NCBI RefSeq assembly: GCF_026544205.1
Contig: NZ_JALNUI010000009.1
Coordinates: forward strand, 1-64,000
Direction: 5' to 3'
Length of the DNA: 64,000 bases
DNA from: Curtobacterium sp. GC_Cur_3
GTDB lineage: Bacteria; Actinomycetota; Actinomycetes; Actinomycetales; Microbacteriaceae
Position 1 is the stretch's first letter, and every line of letters begins with the position of its first letter. This document shows positions 23,404-32,127 of the stretch, piece after piece. The translations under genes were made by a program, and so were the position numbers. The notes beneath the pieces are model-generated. The model searched no databases and had not been told where the DNA came from. It worked only from the letters and a program-made list of their open reading frames with translations.

Positions 23404-23903
23404 CCTCCCGAACGGACACGCACCTGCCCGATGGGCAGCTCCCGCCCGACCCAGACATCGACGCCAACGACCCGGAACGTATCGACCGGCCAGTGCATCT
23501 GCGGTGGCGGTACCTCGGTGTCGTCGCACTCGGCGGCGCCATCGGTACCGCCGCACGCGACGGACTCAGCACCGCGTTCCCCGCTCAGCAGGAGGTGTCC
23601 TGGGCGATCTTCTGGATCAACATCGCCGGCGCGCTCCTACTGGGTGTGCTGCTGGAACACCTCGCGCATCGCGGACCTGACGAGGGTCGCCGCCGGACAC
23701 TGCGCCTGCTTCTGGGAACCGGTGTCCTCGGCGGGTTCACCACCTACAGCACCCTCGCGACCAGCACCGCGGTGTTGTTCCTCGCTGGCCGCGGGTTGGC
23801 CGGCACCGGGTACGCGCTCCTGACGGTCCTCGCCGGCGCGATCGCCACCGGTAGCGGCCTCGCGATCGCGGGTTTGGTCCGACCGAACGGGGCCACATCA
23901 TGA
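23400..23903 (+). CDS. crcB: CrcB/Fluc fluoride channel subunit 1
   Basis: 167 residues. A ~35-residue polar N-terminal extension is followed by four transmembrane helices with [29 protein letters not shown] (the conserved Asn) and [19 protein letters not shown], the Fluc signature GFTTFST. Fluc channels are antiparallel dimers that let fluoride leave the cell. Paired with a second, shorter subunit, as in heterodimeric actinobacterial and Gram-positive Fluc pairs. Confidence 0.92.
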   Translation: MTSRTDTHLPDGQLPPDPDIDANDPERIDRPVHLRWRYLGVVALGGAIGTAARDGLSTAFPAQQEVSWAIFWINIAGALLLGVLLEHLAHRGPDEGRRRTLRLLLGTGVLGGFTTYSTLATSTAVLFLAGRGLAGTGYALLTVLAGAIATGSGLAIAGLVRPNGATS

Positions 23904-24271
23904 GCGCCCTGGCCTTCCTCAGCGTCGCGGTCGCTGGCGGTGTCGGCGCGGCCGCACGGTTCTTCGTGGATGGTGCGATCAACCGGGGTCGGCAGTTCCG
24001 GCTCCCGGTCGGGACGCTGACGATCAACATCACCGGCTCGTTCCTGCTGGGCTTGATCACCGGCGCCGCCGGTCACCTCGGCGCCACCCCCGTCGCGGTG
24101 CTCGGAACAGGGCTCATGGGTGGCTACACCACGTTCAGCACCGCCAGCTTCGAGACCGTCCGCCTCGCACGCACTGGCCGCACCACCGCGGCTGCCGTGA
24201 ACGGGCTCGGGATGCTCGTCGTCTCCGTCGCCGCAGCCGCCGGGGGCGTCACCCTCGGCACCCTCACTTGA
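23900..24271 (+). CDS. crcB: CrcB/Fluc fluoride channel subunit 2
   Basis: 123 residues, four transmembrane helices. [33 protein letters not shown] and [18 protein letters not shown] match the Fluc pore motifs. Start ATG 23900 overlaps the first crcB stop as ATGA. Likely forms a heterodimeric channel with subunit 1. Confidence 0.93.
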   Translation: MSALAFLSVAVAGGVGAAARFFVDGAINRGRQFRLPVGTLTINITGSFLLGLITGAAGHLGATPVAVLGTGLMGGYTTFSTASFETVRLARTGRTTAAAVNGLGMLVVSVAAAAGGVTLGTLT

Positions 24272-24297
24272 CCATCCGACTGGGAGACGAACAGCTC

Positions 24298-24783
24298 ATG
24301 CACTTCGACATCACGATCGAGATCCCCCGCGGCAGCGGCAACAAGTACGAGGTCGACCACGTCACCGGACGGATCCGCCTGGACCGGGCGGTGTTCACCA
24401 GCATGGTGTTCCCGCAGGACTACGGCTCGACCGACGACACTCTCGGCGATGACGGCGACCCCCTCGACGCGCTCGTGCTGCTGCCCCGGCCCACGTTCCC
24501 CGGCGTCGTCATCGACGTCCGCCCGGTCGGGATGCTCCGCATGGTCGACGAGAACGGCGGCGATGACAAGATCCTCACCGTCCCCGCCGGAGACGTCCGC
24601 TTCGACCACGTCCAGGACATCTCCGACGTCGCCGAGCCGGTCCTGGCGGAGATCGAGCACTTCTTCGCCCACTACAAGGAGATCGAGCACGGCAAGCACG
24701 TCACCACCAACGGGTGGGCGAACCGTGTCGACGCCGAAGCCATCATCCGCGCCGCACAGGAACGGTTCACCCCGCACCCCTGA
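24298..24783 (+). CDS. ppa: Inorganic pyrophosphatase (family I)
   Basis: 161 residues. [43 protein letters not shown] (metal-binding D-x-D-P-x-D) and [24 protein letters not shown] are the standard soluble pyrophosphatase motifs. Pyrophosphatase is a main fluoride target, so an extra copy fits target bypass. ATG 24298 with GGGAG upstream; a TTG at 24268 overlapping the crcB stop is an alternative start. Confidence 0.92.
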   Translation: MHFDITIEIPRGSGNKYEVDHVTGRIRLDRAVFTSMVFPQDYGSTDDTLGDDGDPLDALVLLPRPTFPGVVIDVRPVGMLRMVDENGGDDKILTVPAGDVRFDHVQDISDVAEPVLAEIEHFFAHYKEIEHGKHVTTNGWANRVDAEAIIRAAQERFTPHP

Positions 24784-24928
24784 CCGGCACCCGCGCACCC
24801 GACACCATCCAGTGCGCGCCCTGAACCGCCGTGGGGAGGCAACTGGCGCCCAGTGATCGCCAGGAGGTCGTCCCTCCGCCTCCCCGCGGCCCACACCCGC
24901 ACGACCAACCCGAAAGGCGACAACCGCC

Positions 24929-26263
24929 GTGAACGACTACATCAGCAACGTCCACCACACCACCCACCATCAGGGCGAGTACGTGACCCACACCAGCCGC
25001 CCCGTCACCATCAGCAGCCTGCACGGCTCCCGGATCCTCGACTCCCGCGGCTACCCGACGATCCAGGTGCGTCTCGAGCTCGAGGACGGCACCGTCGTCA
25101 CCGGTGACGCCCCCGCAGGCGCATCCACTGGCGCGCATGAGGCTGTCGAGCTTCGCGACGGCGGCAGCAGCTACGGCGGCCGCGACGTGAGCCAGGCACT
25201 GCACCTCATCACGACGGACGTCGCACCGATGATCACCGGCCAGTCGTGGACCTCGATCGGGCAGGCCGACGCCGCCCTCGCTGCCCTCGACGGCACCCCG
25301 AACCACCGCCGGCTCGGCGCGAACAGTGTCGTCGCGACCTCGATCGCGATGGCACGCGCTCTCGCCGCCGCAGCGGAGCTGCCGCTCTGGCGTTGGATCG
25401 CAGACGTCACCGGCAGCACGCCCCGCCTGCCCGTCCCGCACTTCAACGTGCTCAACGGCGGAGCGCACGCAGCGAACGCGCTCGACTTCCAGGAGTTCAT
25501 GATCGCCCCGGTGAACGCCGAGACCATGACCGACGCGGTTCGGATCGGATCGGACGTCTACCACGCGCTGGCGGCACTGGTCCGGGAACGGTTCGGCAGT
25601 CTCGGTCTCGGGGACGAAGGCGGCTTCGCCCCGTCGATCGCCGCGCCCGAGGAGGCCCTCGACCTCCTCGTCGCCGCGATCAGTGCCGCCGGTTACGAGC
25701 CCGGCGTGGACACCGTCGCGATCGCACTCGACCCGGCGGCGAACGAGTTCGCGCTCGGTGACGGTAGCTACCGGGTCGTGGACCGCCGGCTCGACCGCGC
25801 AGGCATGGTCGACTACTACCGCGACCTCATCAGCCGGTATCCGATCCGGAGCATCGAAGACGGCTTCTCCGAAGATGACCACGGCGGCTGGAAGGCGATG
25901 TCGTTCGCGCTCGGCGACATGCTCCAGATCGTCGGCGATGATCTCTACGTCACCGATCCGCAGCGCATCCGCGACGGTGGGAAGGACGGGCTCTCGAACG
26001 CGGCGCTCATCAAGCCGAACCAGATCGGCACCGTCTCCCAGACCCTCGACGCGATCGGCGTCGCACGCTCGCTCGGGATGCGGAGCATGGTGTCGCACCG
26101 GTCCGGCGAGACCACCGACACGTTCATCGCGGACCTCGTCGTCGGCACCGGAACCGGACAGATCAAGTCCGGCGCACCCGCCCGCGGAGAACGCGTCGCC
26201 AAGTACAACCGGCTCACCGAGATCGCGGAGAACAATCCGGAGCTGCCCTACGGGCTGCGCTGA
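24929..26263 (+). CDS. eno: Enolase
   Basis: 444 residues. ILDSRGYPTIQV, GAHAANALDFQEFMIAP, GDEGGFAPSI, IRSIEDGFSEDDHGGW, VSHRSGETTDTFIADL and GERVAKYNRLTEI are enolase signatures with catalytic Glu/Lys and metal ligands. Enolase is the classical fluoride-sensitive glycolytic enzyme. A ~25-residue His-rich N-terminal extension (NVHHTTHHQGEY) is unusual; a GTG inside it may be the true start. Its end overlaps the LysR gene end by 16 bp. Confidence 0.93.
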   Translation: MNDYISNVHHTTHHQGEYVTHTSRPVTISSLHGSRILDSRGYPTIQVRLELEDGTVVTGDAPAGASTGAHEAVELRDGGSSYGGRDVSQALHLITTDVAPMITGQSWTSIGQADAALAALDGTPNHRRLGANSVVATSIAMARALAAAAELPLWRWIADVTGSTPRLPVPHFNVLNGGAHAANALDFQEFMIAPVNAETMTDAVRIGSDVYHALAALVRERFGSLGLGDEGGFAPSIAAPEEALDLLVAAISAAGYEPGVDTVAIALDPAANEFALGDGSYRVVDRRLDRAGMVDYYRDLISRYPIRSIEDGFSEDDHGGWKAMSFALGDMLQIVGDDLYVTDPQRIRDGGKDGLSNAALIKPNQIGTVSQTLDAIGVARSLGMRSMVSHRSGETTDTFIADLVVGTGTGQIKSGAPARGERVAKYNRLTEIAENNPELPYGLR

Positions 26264-27180
26264 CCCCGACCGGTCACCTCGTGGGCGACGCGCAGGAAAG
26301 CAGAACCAGCTGGCTGAGGCTCTCCCGACCAGATCGCCCGCAACGGCCGGGCAAGTGGCGGCCCAGCGAGCGGGACCCGCACCAGCGACCCGTCGTTGAT
26401 GTCGGCGGCGACCGTGCGAAGGCTCATCACCGCCGGTGCAATTCCAGCCTGCGCGTTCGCCCGGATGATGCTCGTGGTCTCCAGCACCGCGGCCGGAACC
26501 GACATGCTCAAACCGGCCTCCCTGAGCCATGCGGCGAGGGTCGCGCGAGTTCCGGAACCTTCTTCCCGCAGGAGCAGAGCCGTCGCCGCCAGGACCTCCG
26601 CAGTGATCCCGGTCGACCGAGCCCAGGGATGTTCCGGCGCAACGACGACCGCGAGCTCATCGTCCGCGATCACCTGCGCGGACACACCTGCCGCCGTCAC
26701 CGGGGTCTCCGTGAACCCGAGGTTCGCGCCACCCGACTGCACGAGGTCCGTCACCGCGGCGGAGTTGCCCGCGATCAGGCGCACCCGCACGTCGGGTTCG
26801 CGGCGGCGGAATTCGAGCAGCCAGCCCGGCAGCAGCAGCTCCGCGATCGTCTGTGACGCTGCGACGACGAGCGAACCCGTGGGAGTCTGCAGCGCAGCCA
26901 CTCCTGCTTCGAGGTGGCGAGACGCGTCGAGGACCGGTCCGGCCAGCCCGACGACGAGCCTGCCGGTCTCGGTCAGCACCGACCCCGTGGTCGAGCGGTG
27001 CACCAACAAGTGACCGACCATGCGCTCGGCGACCCGGATCCGAGCAGACACTGCCTGTTGCGTGACGCCGAGCGCTCCAGCGGCAGCGGAGAGGGAGCCG
27101 GTCTCGGCGACGCGTGCGAGCACGTCGAGTGTGTCGAGGTCGAGGGTTCGGTCCGTGAGTCGCCGTAGTGCCACAATCAT
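26248..27180 (-). CDS. LysR-family transcriptional regulator
   Basis: 310 residues. N-terminal winged helix (LARVAETGSLSAAAGALGVTQQAVSARIRVAE) and a LysR substrate-binding domain (GSLVVAASQTIAELLLPGW, LGFTETPV). Divergent from the TDT transporter gene, which it probably controls. ATG 27180 is chosen because a perfect operator-like palindrome covers it. Confidence 0.88.
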   Translation of the reverse strand: MIVALRRLTDRTLDLDTLDVLARVAETGSLSAAAGALGVTQQAVSARIRVAERMVGHLLVHRSTTGSVLTETGRLVVGLAGPVLDASRHLEAGVAALQTPTGSLVVAASQTIAELLLPGWLLEFRRREPDVRVRLIAGNSAAVTDLVQSGGANLGFTETPVTAAGVSAQVIADDELAVVVAPEHPWARSTGITAEVLAATALLLREEGSGTRATLAAWLREAGLSMSVPAAVLETTSIIRANAQAGIAPAVMSLRTVAADINDGSLVRVPLAGPPLARPLRAIWSGEPQPAGSAFLRVAHEVTGRGQRSP

Positions 27181-27188
27181 TGATTGTG
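27172..27188. promoter_or_regulatory. Perfect 17-bp palindrome in the LysR/TDT intergenic region
   Basis: CACAATCA-T-TGATTGTG overlaps the LysR start codon and precedes the transporter gene by ~55 bp. Size and T-N11-A-like spacing suit a LysR-type operator. Confidence 0.65.
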
Positions 27189-27243
27189 CCCTGCCAAGAG
27201 GTTCCGGGTACCGCCAGAGGCAGGATTCGCGCAGGCTTGGCCC

Positions 27244-28410
27244 ATGACAACGCTCCGCACGGACCCTGCACCCGCGAACGGTAGCCAGCTGCCCCAACGG
27301 CCGCAGACGGCGTTGTTCCGTGACCTGGAGCGGCCAGGCCTGATCGTGTCGAATCTCACACCGAACTGGTTCGCGTCGATCATGGGCACGGGGATCGTCG
27401 CTGTCGCAGCTGCGTCACTGCCGCTGCAGTTCCCCGGGCTGCGCCTCGCGGCGACGGTCGTGTGGGCGATCGCCGCGGTGCTCCTCGTCGCCCTCACGAC
27501 CGCGACGGTGCTGCACTGGATCCGCTACCGGAGCACTGCAGCCGGGCACCAGCTCAACCCGGTGATCTCGCACTTCTACGGCGCACCACCGATGGCGTTC
27601 CTCACCGTCGGCGCCGGGACACTCCTGCTCGGCAAGGACTGGGTCGGCCTGCCCGCCGCCGTCACCATCGACTGGGTCCTGTGGACCATCGGCACCATCG
27701 GAGGACTGCTCACGGCAGTGCTCGTGCCGTACCTGGCGTTCACCCGCCACGAGAACAAGCCCGACTCCGCGTTCGGCGGCTGGCTGATGCCGATCGTCCC
27801 GCCGATGGTGTCCGCCTCCACCGGTGCGCTCCTGCTGCCGTACGCCCCCGCCGGGCAGGCGCGGGAGACGCTGCTGTGGTCCTGCTACGGCTTCTTCGGC
27901 CTCAGCCTCATCACGTCGCTGGTCGTGATCACGCTGATCTGGAACCGTCTCGCGCAGCACAAGGTCGGGGCCGCCGGCATGGTCCCGACTCTGTGGATCG
28001 TCCTCGGGCCGGTCGGACAGTCGATCACCGCGGTGAACCTCCTCGCATCGAACGCCCCCACCGTTGTCGATGCGAGTACCGCGCATGCCCTGCTGGTCGT
28101 GGCGCTGGTGTACGGGTTCGCGATGCTCGGCTTCGCGCTGCTGTGGACCGTCATCGCCCTCGCGATCACCATCCGCACTGCCCGCGAACACTTGCCGTTC
28201 AGCCTGACTTGGTGGTCCTTCACGTTCCCCGTCGGGACCTGCGTCACCGGCCTGAACGGGCTCGCCCTGCACTCAGGCCTGACCGTCGTTGCCGTCCTCG
28301 CCGTCATCTACTACGCCGGCCTCGTCGCCGCATGGATCACCGTTGCCCTTCGCACCTTTCACGGATCCGTCATCCGTGGCACCCTGCTGGCACCGCCACA
28401 GCCGGCATGA
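27244..28410 (+). CDS. TDT / SLAC1-family transporter (TehA-like)
   Basis: 388 residues with about ten transmembrane helices. NLTPNWFASIMGTGIVAVAA, ISHFYGAPPMAFLTVGAGTL and LTWWSFTFPVGTC are typical of the tellurite-resistance/dicarboxylate (TDT) family, which share the SLAC1 anion-channel fold. In the setting of a fluoride transposon an anion-related role is possible, but a C4-dicarboxylate or sulfite-export role is equally compatible. Overlaps the next gene as ATGA. Confidence 0.8.
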   Translation: MTTLRTDPAPANGSQLPQRPQTALFRDLERPGLIVSNLTPNWFASIMGTGIVAVAAASLPLQFPGLRLAATVVWAIAAVLLVALTTATVLHWIRYRSTAAGHQLNPVISHFYGAPPMAFLTVGAGTLLLGKDWVGLPAAVTIDWVLWTIGTIGGLLTAVLVPYLAFTRHENKPDSAFGGWLMPIVPPMVSASTGALLLPYAPAGQARETLLWSCYGFFGLSLITSLVVITLIWNRLAQHKVGAAGMVPTLWIVLGPVGQSITAVNLLASNAPTVVDASTAHALLVVALVYGFAMLGFALLWTVIALAITIRTAREHLPFSLTWWSFTFPVGTCVTGLNGLALHSGLTVVAVLAVIYYAGLVAAWITVALRTFHGSVIRGTLLAPPQPA

Positions 28411-28979
28411 GTACCCCCGAGGAACTCGCTGACGTTCGATCGCTGAACGGTCTCGCGGAGACGTGGCGGACCGCGCCCGACGGCAGCCGACGGTTCGTCC
28501 CGAGCTTCGACCCACGATCCGGCGGCAGATTCAGCCGTGTCCTGGTCCTGATGCAGTCGCCTGGCCCCCAGACCATCGCCGCAGCGCACGCAGCGATCTG
28601 CAGCGAGGACAACCCGGGCCCGACCGCGGCCGCGTTCCGAGCAGCCCGTATCGAGTCCGGACTCGCACGCGGCGAGTACGTCCGCTGGAACCTTGTCCCA
28701 TGGGAACTGCCCGACCGCGTGCGACTCGAGGACATCGACGAGGGGCGGCATGCCCTCGCCACACTGCTCGCGGCCCTCCCCGCTCTCACTGCGATCGTCA
28801 CGTACGGGGCCGTTGCCCTCGACGGCGTCATGCGACACTTCACCCTGGACGAGCACCCCCGACTCCTTCCGGTCATCGCAGCACCACATCCGTCTCCCGC
28901 CAACGGCCGCCACCGATCGGAACAACACCTCCGTTCCGTGCAAGCACTCCGGCTCGCCGCGCGAGCGCGGCAGACGTAA
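28407..28979 (+). CDS. Uracil-DNA glycosylase-like protein
   Basis: 190 residues. VLVLMQSPGPQT replaces the usual GEAPG motif, followed by SEDNPGPTAAAFRAAR, VRWNLVPWELP and the C-terminal AAPHPSPANGR, the H-P-S loop of the uracil-glycosylase superfamily. Related proteins occur next to transporters in actinobacteria; activity unknown. Start ATG 28407 overlaps the previous stop. Confidence 0.65.
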   Translation: MSTPEELADVRSLNGLAETWRTAPDGSRRFVPSFDPRSGGRFSRVLVLMQSPGPQTIAAAHAAICSEDNPGPTAAAFRAARIESGLARGEYVRWNLVPWELPDRVRLEDIDEGRHALATLLAALPALTAIVTYGAVALDGVMRHFTLDEHPRLLPVIAAPHPSPANGRHRSEQHLRSVQALRLAARARQT

Positions 28980-28992
28980 CAAATACGAACGA

Positions 28993-29110
28993 TTCCGCTA
29001 CAACTATCCGTACCGGCGCTCAGTCCGGGTGCGAGGCGCCGTGTCTTGTAGCGGAACCCAGTCCCAGAATCTACGTGCCGCCACTACCCCTCCTGGTCGA
29101 GTTTCGCTAC
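28993..29110 (+). promoter_or_regulatory. Probable res site of the transposon resolvase
   Basis: TTCCGCTACAA (28993-29003) and its exact inverse TTGTAGCGGAA (29046-29056) are followed by TTTCGCTACG (about 29102-29111) just before the resolvase gene. Three related subsites upstream of a resolvase gene is the usual res layout. Confidence 0.55.
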
Positions 29111-29119
29111 GTTCTCTTC

Positions 29120-29722
29120 ATGGGTCACCTTCTCGGGTATGCGCGCGTGTCCACCACAGACCAGGACGCGTCGCTGCAGATCGACGCGCTCAACGCCGCT
29201 GGCTGCTACCGCGTGTTCGTCGACACCATGTCCGGGTCGCTCCAACACCGGCCCGAGCTCGACAAGCTCCTCGACCAGCTCCGCCCCGGCGACACTCTCG
29301 TCGTCTGGCGACTCGACCGGCTCGGCCGGTCCATCCGGCACCTCATCGATCAGCTGCACGCTCTCGCCGAGCGCGGCATCGGGTTCCGGTCCCTGCAGGA
29401 GACCATCGACACCACCTCGCCCGGCGGCCGGCTCGTGTTCCACGTCTTCGCCGCGTTGGCGGAGTTCGAACGGGACCTCATCAAGGAACGCACCAACGCC
29501 GGCCTCGCCGCCGCTCGAGCCCGCGGCCGCACCGGCGGCCGACCATCTCGGCTCTCCGCGGACCAGGTGCGCACCGCACGCCGGCTCTACGAACAGCAGG
29601 ACATGACCGTCGCGCAGATCGGCGACGTGCTCGGCGTTAGCCGCACCACCATCTACCGTGCACTCGCGAAGCACGCCGAGCCCGTCGCGGCGCGACGAAC
29701 CAAGCCTTCCCCAACGATGTAG
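29120..29722 (+). CDS. tnpR: Transposon serine resolvase
   Basis: 200 residues. LLGYARVSTTDQDASLQIDAL with catalytic Ser, VVWRLDRLGRSIRHL, FAALAEFERDLIKERTNAGL and a C-terminal helix-turn-helix (MTVAQIGDVLGVSRTTIYRAL). Same superfamily as, but clearly different from, the resident recombinase at 21310. Expected to resolve cointegrates made by the transposase. Confidence 0.9.
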   Translation: MGHLLGYARVSTTDQDASLQIDALNAAGCYRVFVDTMSGSLQHRPELDKLLDQLRPGDTLVVWRLDRLGRSIRHLIDQLHALAERGIGFRSLQETIDTTSPGGRLVFHVFAALAEFERDLIKERTNAGLAAARARGRTGGRPSRLSADQVRTARRLYEQQDMTVAQIGDVLGVSRTTIYRALAKHAEPVAARRTKPSPTM

Positions 29723-29728
29723 CTGGCT

Positions 29729-31132
29729 ATGGACGCGAGCGAGCGGTGGGGCATCCTTCGACTGCACGTCGAGGACGCCATCCCGCTCGCCACCCTGGCC
29801 CGCACCACGGGCGTCGCTGAGCGCACCCTGCAACGCTGGTTGGCCCGCTACCGAACCGGCGGATACCCGGCTCTCGCCGACGGCACCCGCACCGATCACG
29901 GCGCCCGACGGACGGCACCGGAACTGGTGCGCCTGATTGAGGGGCTCGCACTCACCAAGCCACGACCTTCGATCGCCACGATTCACCGCCAGGTCGACAA
30001 TTACTGCACCAAACGAGGTCTCTCAGCGCCGTCGTACTCCGTTGTGCGGTCGATCGTGAACGGGCTTGATCCCGGGATGGTGACGCTCGCGCTTGAGGGG
30101 CCCGCGTCATATCGGGACAAGCACGAACTGCTGCTCCGACGTCGTGCGGATCGCCCCAACGCGATCTGGCAGGCGGACCACACGATGCTCGATCTGCTCA
30201 TCGTCGGACCCGACGGCAAGCCCGAACGGCCGTGGTTGACGGTGATCCTCGACGACTACTCCCGCGCGGTCTGCGGGTACATGGTGTTCCTCGGCGCCCC
30301 ATCCGCCGCGAACACCGCGCTCGCGCTCCGGCAAGCGATCTGGCACAAGCCGGAACCGGACTGGCCTGTCTGCGGGATCCCAGACGTGCTCTACACAGAC
30401 CACGGGTCCGACTTCACCAGCCACCGAATCGGCGACACCGCCGCCGTGCTGCACCTCCGCATCATCCACTCGCAGGTCGCTCGCCCCCAGGGCCGCGGGA
30501 AGATCGAGCGGTTCTTCGGCACCATCAACACCGAGCTGCTCCCAACGCTCCCCGGCCACCTCGCACCCGGATCCTCGGCGCCGGCGCCGACGCCGGCGCT
30601 GGATCTCGCCGGTGTCGACAGTGCCATCAACACGTTCATCCGCCGCTACAACGCCCGCATCCACCGCGAGCTCCGGAAGAGCCCACTGGAAGCGTGGATC
30701 GCAGACGGGTGGCTGCCACGAATGCCGGACTCCCTCGAGCAGCTCGACGGGTTCCTGCTCACCGTCCCGACCACGCGTGTCGTGCAACGAGACGGCATCC
30801 ACTTCGAAGGGCTCCGCTACACCGCAACCACTCTCGCACCCTTCGTGGGCAGCACCGTCAGCGTCCGGTACGACCCCCGCGACGTCACCGAGATCCGTGT
30901 CTTTCACCGCGACGCGTTCCTGTGCACCGCGATCAGTACCGCGCATCAGACCGAGACCATCAGTCTCAAGCAGATCCAGGCCGCCCGGAACGCGCAACGA
31001 AGAGCCCTGCGCGGGCAGATCCGCGAACGCATCGCGATCGTCCGCCCCACACCCGATGATCACACCCCACCAGCACCCGCACCGGCACCGGATCAACCGC
31101 GACTGATGACCTACGAGGAGGACCGGTCATGA
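29729..31132 (+). CDS. tnpA: DDE transposase (Tn552/TniA/TnsB family)
   Basis: 467 residues. N-terminal helix-turn-helix (TLARTTGVAERTLQRWLARYR), then the RNase-H-like core: WQADHTMLDLLI (first Asp), YTDHGSDFTS (second Asp) and GRGKIERFFGTINTELL (Glu), and a Mu-type beta-barrel C-terminal domain (RDGIHFEGLRYTATTLAPFVG). The stop overlaps the ATPase gene start as ATGA. Confidence 0.92.
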   Translation: MDASERWGILRLHVEDAIPLATLARTTGVAERTLQRWLARYRTGGYPALADGTRTDHGARRTAPELVRLIEGLALTKPRPSIATIHRQVDNYCTKRGLSAPSYSVVRSIVNGLDPGMVTLALEGPASYRDKHELLLRRRADRPNAIWQADHTMLDLLIVGPDGKPERPWLTVILDDYSRAVCGYMVFLGAPSAANTALALRQAIWHKPEPDWPVCGIPDVLYTDHGSDFTSHRIGDTAAVLHLRIIHSQVARPQGRGKIERFFGTINTELLPTLPGHLAPGSSAPAPTPALDLAGVDSAINTFIRRYNARIHRELRKSPLEAWIADGWLPRMPDSLEQLDGFLLTVPTTRVVQRDGIHFEGLRYTATTLAPFVGSTVSVRYDPRDVTEIRVFHRDAFLCTAISTAHQTETISLKQIQAARNAQRRALRGQIRERIAIVRPTPDDHTPPAPAPAPDQPRLMTYEEDRS

Positions 31133-31941
31133 CGAGCCAGTTCATCATCACGAAGGAACACCGTCGGTTCGCGGAGTTCGCCGACGCCGTCCGGAAGCAG
31201 AACACCATCGGCGTCTGCTTCGGCCCCGCTGGCGTCGGCAAGACCCTCTCCGCACGCCGCTACGCCCACTGGGACAGCATCGGCCCGTTCATCGCCAGAT
31301 GGGCCGCACGCAGCGAAGACGACACGAAGATCTACGCCGCCGCCCACCGAGCCCGCACCGTCTTCTACACGCCCGAGGTCTCCGCCACGATGCGCGCCCT
31401 GCAGGACGACCTCCGGCACGACATGCTCCGCACCGAACGCTGCATCGAGGAACACCTCCTGCTCCAGGGTCGCCACTTCGACCACGCACACGGCCCCAAC
31501 CCGTCCCTGCTCGAGCTGATCATCATCGACGAGTCCGAACGCCTCACCGGCAACGCGATCGAGTGGCTCCGCGACCAGTACGACCGCACCGGCATAGCGA
31601 TGATCCTCATCGGCATGCCCGGCATCGAGAAGCAGTTCAGCCACTACCCGCAGCTCTACAGCCGCCTCGGTTTCGCCCACCAGTACCGTCCGCTCGGCCA
31701 CGACGAGCTGCTCTTCGTCCTCGAACGTCAATGGCGCAAGCTCGGCAAGACGCTCGACCCCGACGACTTCACCGACGCGCAAGCCATCGCCGCCGTCGAA
31801 CGCATCACCCGCGGCAACTTCCGGCTCCTTGAGCGCCTCCTCCCTCAGATCCAACGCGTCCTGAAGATCAACGAGCTCGACGTCATCACCAACGACGTCG
31901 TCGAGGCCGCCCGCAGCACCCTCGTCATCGGCACCACCTGA
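31129..31941 (+). CDS. tnpB: AAA+ transposition ATPase (TnpB/TniB/TnsC-like)
   Basis: 270 residues. Walker A CFGPAGVGKTLSARRY, Walker B LLELIIIDESERL, then sensor region MILIGMPGIEKQF and a helical C-terminus. This family selects targets and activates the DDE transposase. Followed by 50 bp to the right inverted repeat. Confidence 0.9.
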   Translation: MTSQFIITKEHRRFAEFADAVRKQNTIGVCFGPAGVGKTLSARRYAHWDSIGPFIARWAARSEDDTKIYAAAHRARTVFYTPEVSATMRALQDDLRHDMLRTERCIEEHLLLQGRHFDHAHGPNPSLLELIIIDESERLTGNAIEWLRDQYDRTGIAMILIGMPGIEKQFSHYPQLYSRLGFAHQYRPLGHDELLFVLERQWRKLGKTLDPDDFTDAQAIAAVERITRGNFRLLERLLPQIQRVLKINELDVITNDVVEAARSTLVIGTT

Positions 31942-31953
31942 CCCGACACCGAT

Positions 31954-31991
31954 CGCAGCGAAAACGACGACACAGAGCGAGGCTGCTCACA
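31954..31991 (-). repeat. Transposon right inverted repeat
   Basis: Read inward: TGTGAGCAGCCTCGCTCT then GTGTCGTCG; matches the left end. Confidence 0.85.
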
Positions 31992-31998
31992 GTTGAGA
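31992..31998. repeat. Target-site duplication, right
   Basis: GTTGAGA, identical to 21935-21941. Confidence 0.85.
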
Positions 31999-32056
31999 CT
32001 TGACGAACCTAAGCGTCGCCTGAGTTCTTGATCCGCTCCCCCACCGCCGCAGGTGT

Positions 32057-32083
32057 GTCCGGGGAGCGACCGGCTATCGGGAC
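32057..32083. repeat. Cassette palindrome 16
   Basis: Degenerate left arm GTCCGGGGAGCGA and intact right arm CCGGCTATCGGGAC; shows that the array continues to the right of the transposon. Confidence 0.65.
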
Positions 32084-32127
32084 GAATCGGTATGCCCCGT
32101 CATCCCCTCGGTGGATAGTCTTCCCAG

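Larger units (their letters stand above)
21942..31991. mobile_element. Tn552/Tn402-like transposon carrying fluoride resistance (10,050 bp)
   Basis: Bounded by inverted repeats starting TGTGGGCAGCTTCGCTCC (left) and TGTGAGCAGCCTCGCTCT (right), matching at 24 of the first 27 and about 30 of 38 positions. Both ends are flanked by GTTGAGA. It encodes a serine resolvase, a DDE transposase and an AAA+ ATPase at the right end, as in Tn552-like transposons, and lacks a tniQ-like gene. Cargo from the left: fluoride-resistance operon, LysR gene, TDT transporter and uracil-glycosylase-like gene. Confidence 0.9.

Noticed and set aside
21310-31941. Tn3-family transposon
   Set aside because: The transposase is a ~467-aa DDE/Mu-C protein with an AAA+ partner, not a ~1000-aa Tn3 transposase, and the target duplication is 7 bp, not 5.
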